Source of the DNA: Macrothele yani
Lineage: Eukaryota; Arthropoda; Arachnida; Araneae; Macrothelidae
Assembly: GCA_039090855.1 (NCBI GenBank)
Contig: CM077005.1
Coordinates: 80,100,607 to 80,164,606 of the forward strand
DNA: 64,000 nucleotides
Direction of reading: 5' to 3'
Shown: in pieces, positions 63,622 to 64,000 of the stretch
Layout of the letters: every line of letters begins with the position of its first letter
How positions within the stretch are numbered: the first letter of the stretch is position 1
Position numbers and translations under genes: made by a program
The notes under the pieces: generated by a model
What the model was told of the DNA's origin: nothing
The model's database searches: none
What the model saw: only the letters and a program-made list of their open reading frames with translations

Positions 63622-64000
63622 TATTACCATATTTTTTATTCCCACTCCAGAATTTCTACAAAAAAAAAAAAAAAATTAGAATTTTAAATTTAACCAACTA
63701 AACTACACAAACAAGGACTGTAAAGAGGGTTTTAGAAAAGTCCCTTCAGCACATGCAGTATTTCACCACAAACTATCATGTGTGTTTGATCACTGTTCTC
63801 TAAATATAAAAAAGCAATCAATTTAACATGCCAAAACTGCACAGGATCATCATGACCAATGGCATTATTAACAATAATTCTGAAACAAAAATATTGCTTA
63901 AAAAAGTAGAGCACGCAAATATTTTCAAGAAAAAAAAATATCTACACTTATTAATCTAACAAGAAAGATGACAAAATTTTGGCTGTAATAAGCACATCTT
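63622..64000. other. POLR2B intron upstream of exon a, nothing recognised
   Basis: AT-rich sequence with an A run at 63660-63675. No POLR2B exon could be recognised here. Confidence 0.5.

Noticed and set aside
63732..63914. Minus-strand frame at the right edge as an upstream POLR2B exon
   Set aside because: The translation has no similarity to the expected RPB2 segment and lacks suitable splice sites.

Overview
The window is eukaryotic, AT-rich nuclear DNA from an animal, most likely an arthropod. This rests on the mix of mobile elements (Tc1/mariner, hAT, P-like, RTE and I-clade elements) and on the one host gene recognised. The exact taxon cannot be fixed from the sequence. No CRISPR array, operon, rRNA gene or free-standing tRNA gene was seen.

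The only host gene is on the minus strand: POLR2B (RPB2), the second-largest subunit of RNA polymerase II. Six internal exons can be placed to the base by homology, GT/AG sites and phase: 57221-57407, 45462-45605, 40563-40702, 34611-34722, 22411-22565 and 1739-1940. They join in frame over 940 nt of coding sequence. The gene runs past both window edges. Its five complete introns are about 11.6, 4.8, 5.8, 12.0 and 20.5 kb, so about 98.5% of the window is intron.

The introns are filled with nested mobile elements, almost all decayed.
1-3.1 kb: a hAT C-terminal remnant and two adjacent hairpins.
3.1-5.7 kb: a dead mariner split by a hAT-like element that itself holds a tRNA-derived SINE.
5.75-19.4 kb: an I-clade LINE (ORF1, ORF2, RNase H) split by a 7.6-kb CAGGG-ended element with a 7-bp target duplication and a THAP first exon. 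That element holds an RTE retrotransposon, which holds an antisense RTE fragment.
20.5-24.7 kb: a nearly intact DD34E Tc1 element and a DD34D mariner.
28.7-34.2 kb: a DNA transposon with ~470-bp terminal inverted repeats and an unfamiliar transposase-like protein, split by a hAT element. Two more copies of the protein lie at 35.9-36.5 and 41.6-42.6 kb.
36.6-37.7, 45.9-50.1 and 57.5-63.6 kb: three copies of a non-LTR retrotransposon with a (TATG)n tail; the last two are split by hAT-like elements.
42.9-44.2 kb: a decayed Tc1 element and a probable Penelope-like RT fragment.
50.1-55.7 kb: two different hAT transposase remnants, one interrupted by a second RTE copy.

Where an insertion splits a recognisable element, removing it with one target duplication rejoins the host element. 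That gives a relative order of insertion and exact target-site duplications of 5, 6, 7 and 9 bp. The most interesting item is the long-TIR transposon family, whose protein I do not recognise as any named superfamily.
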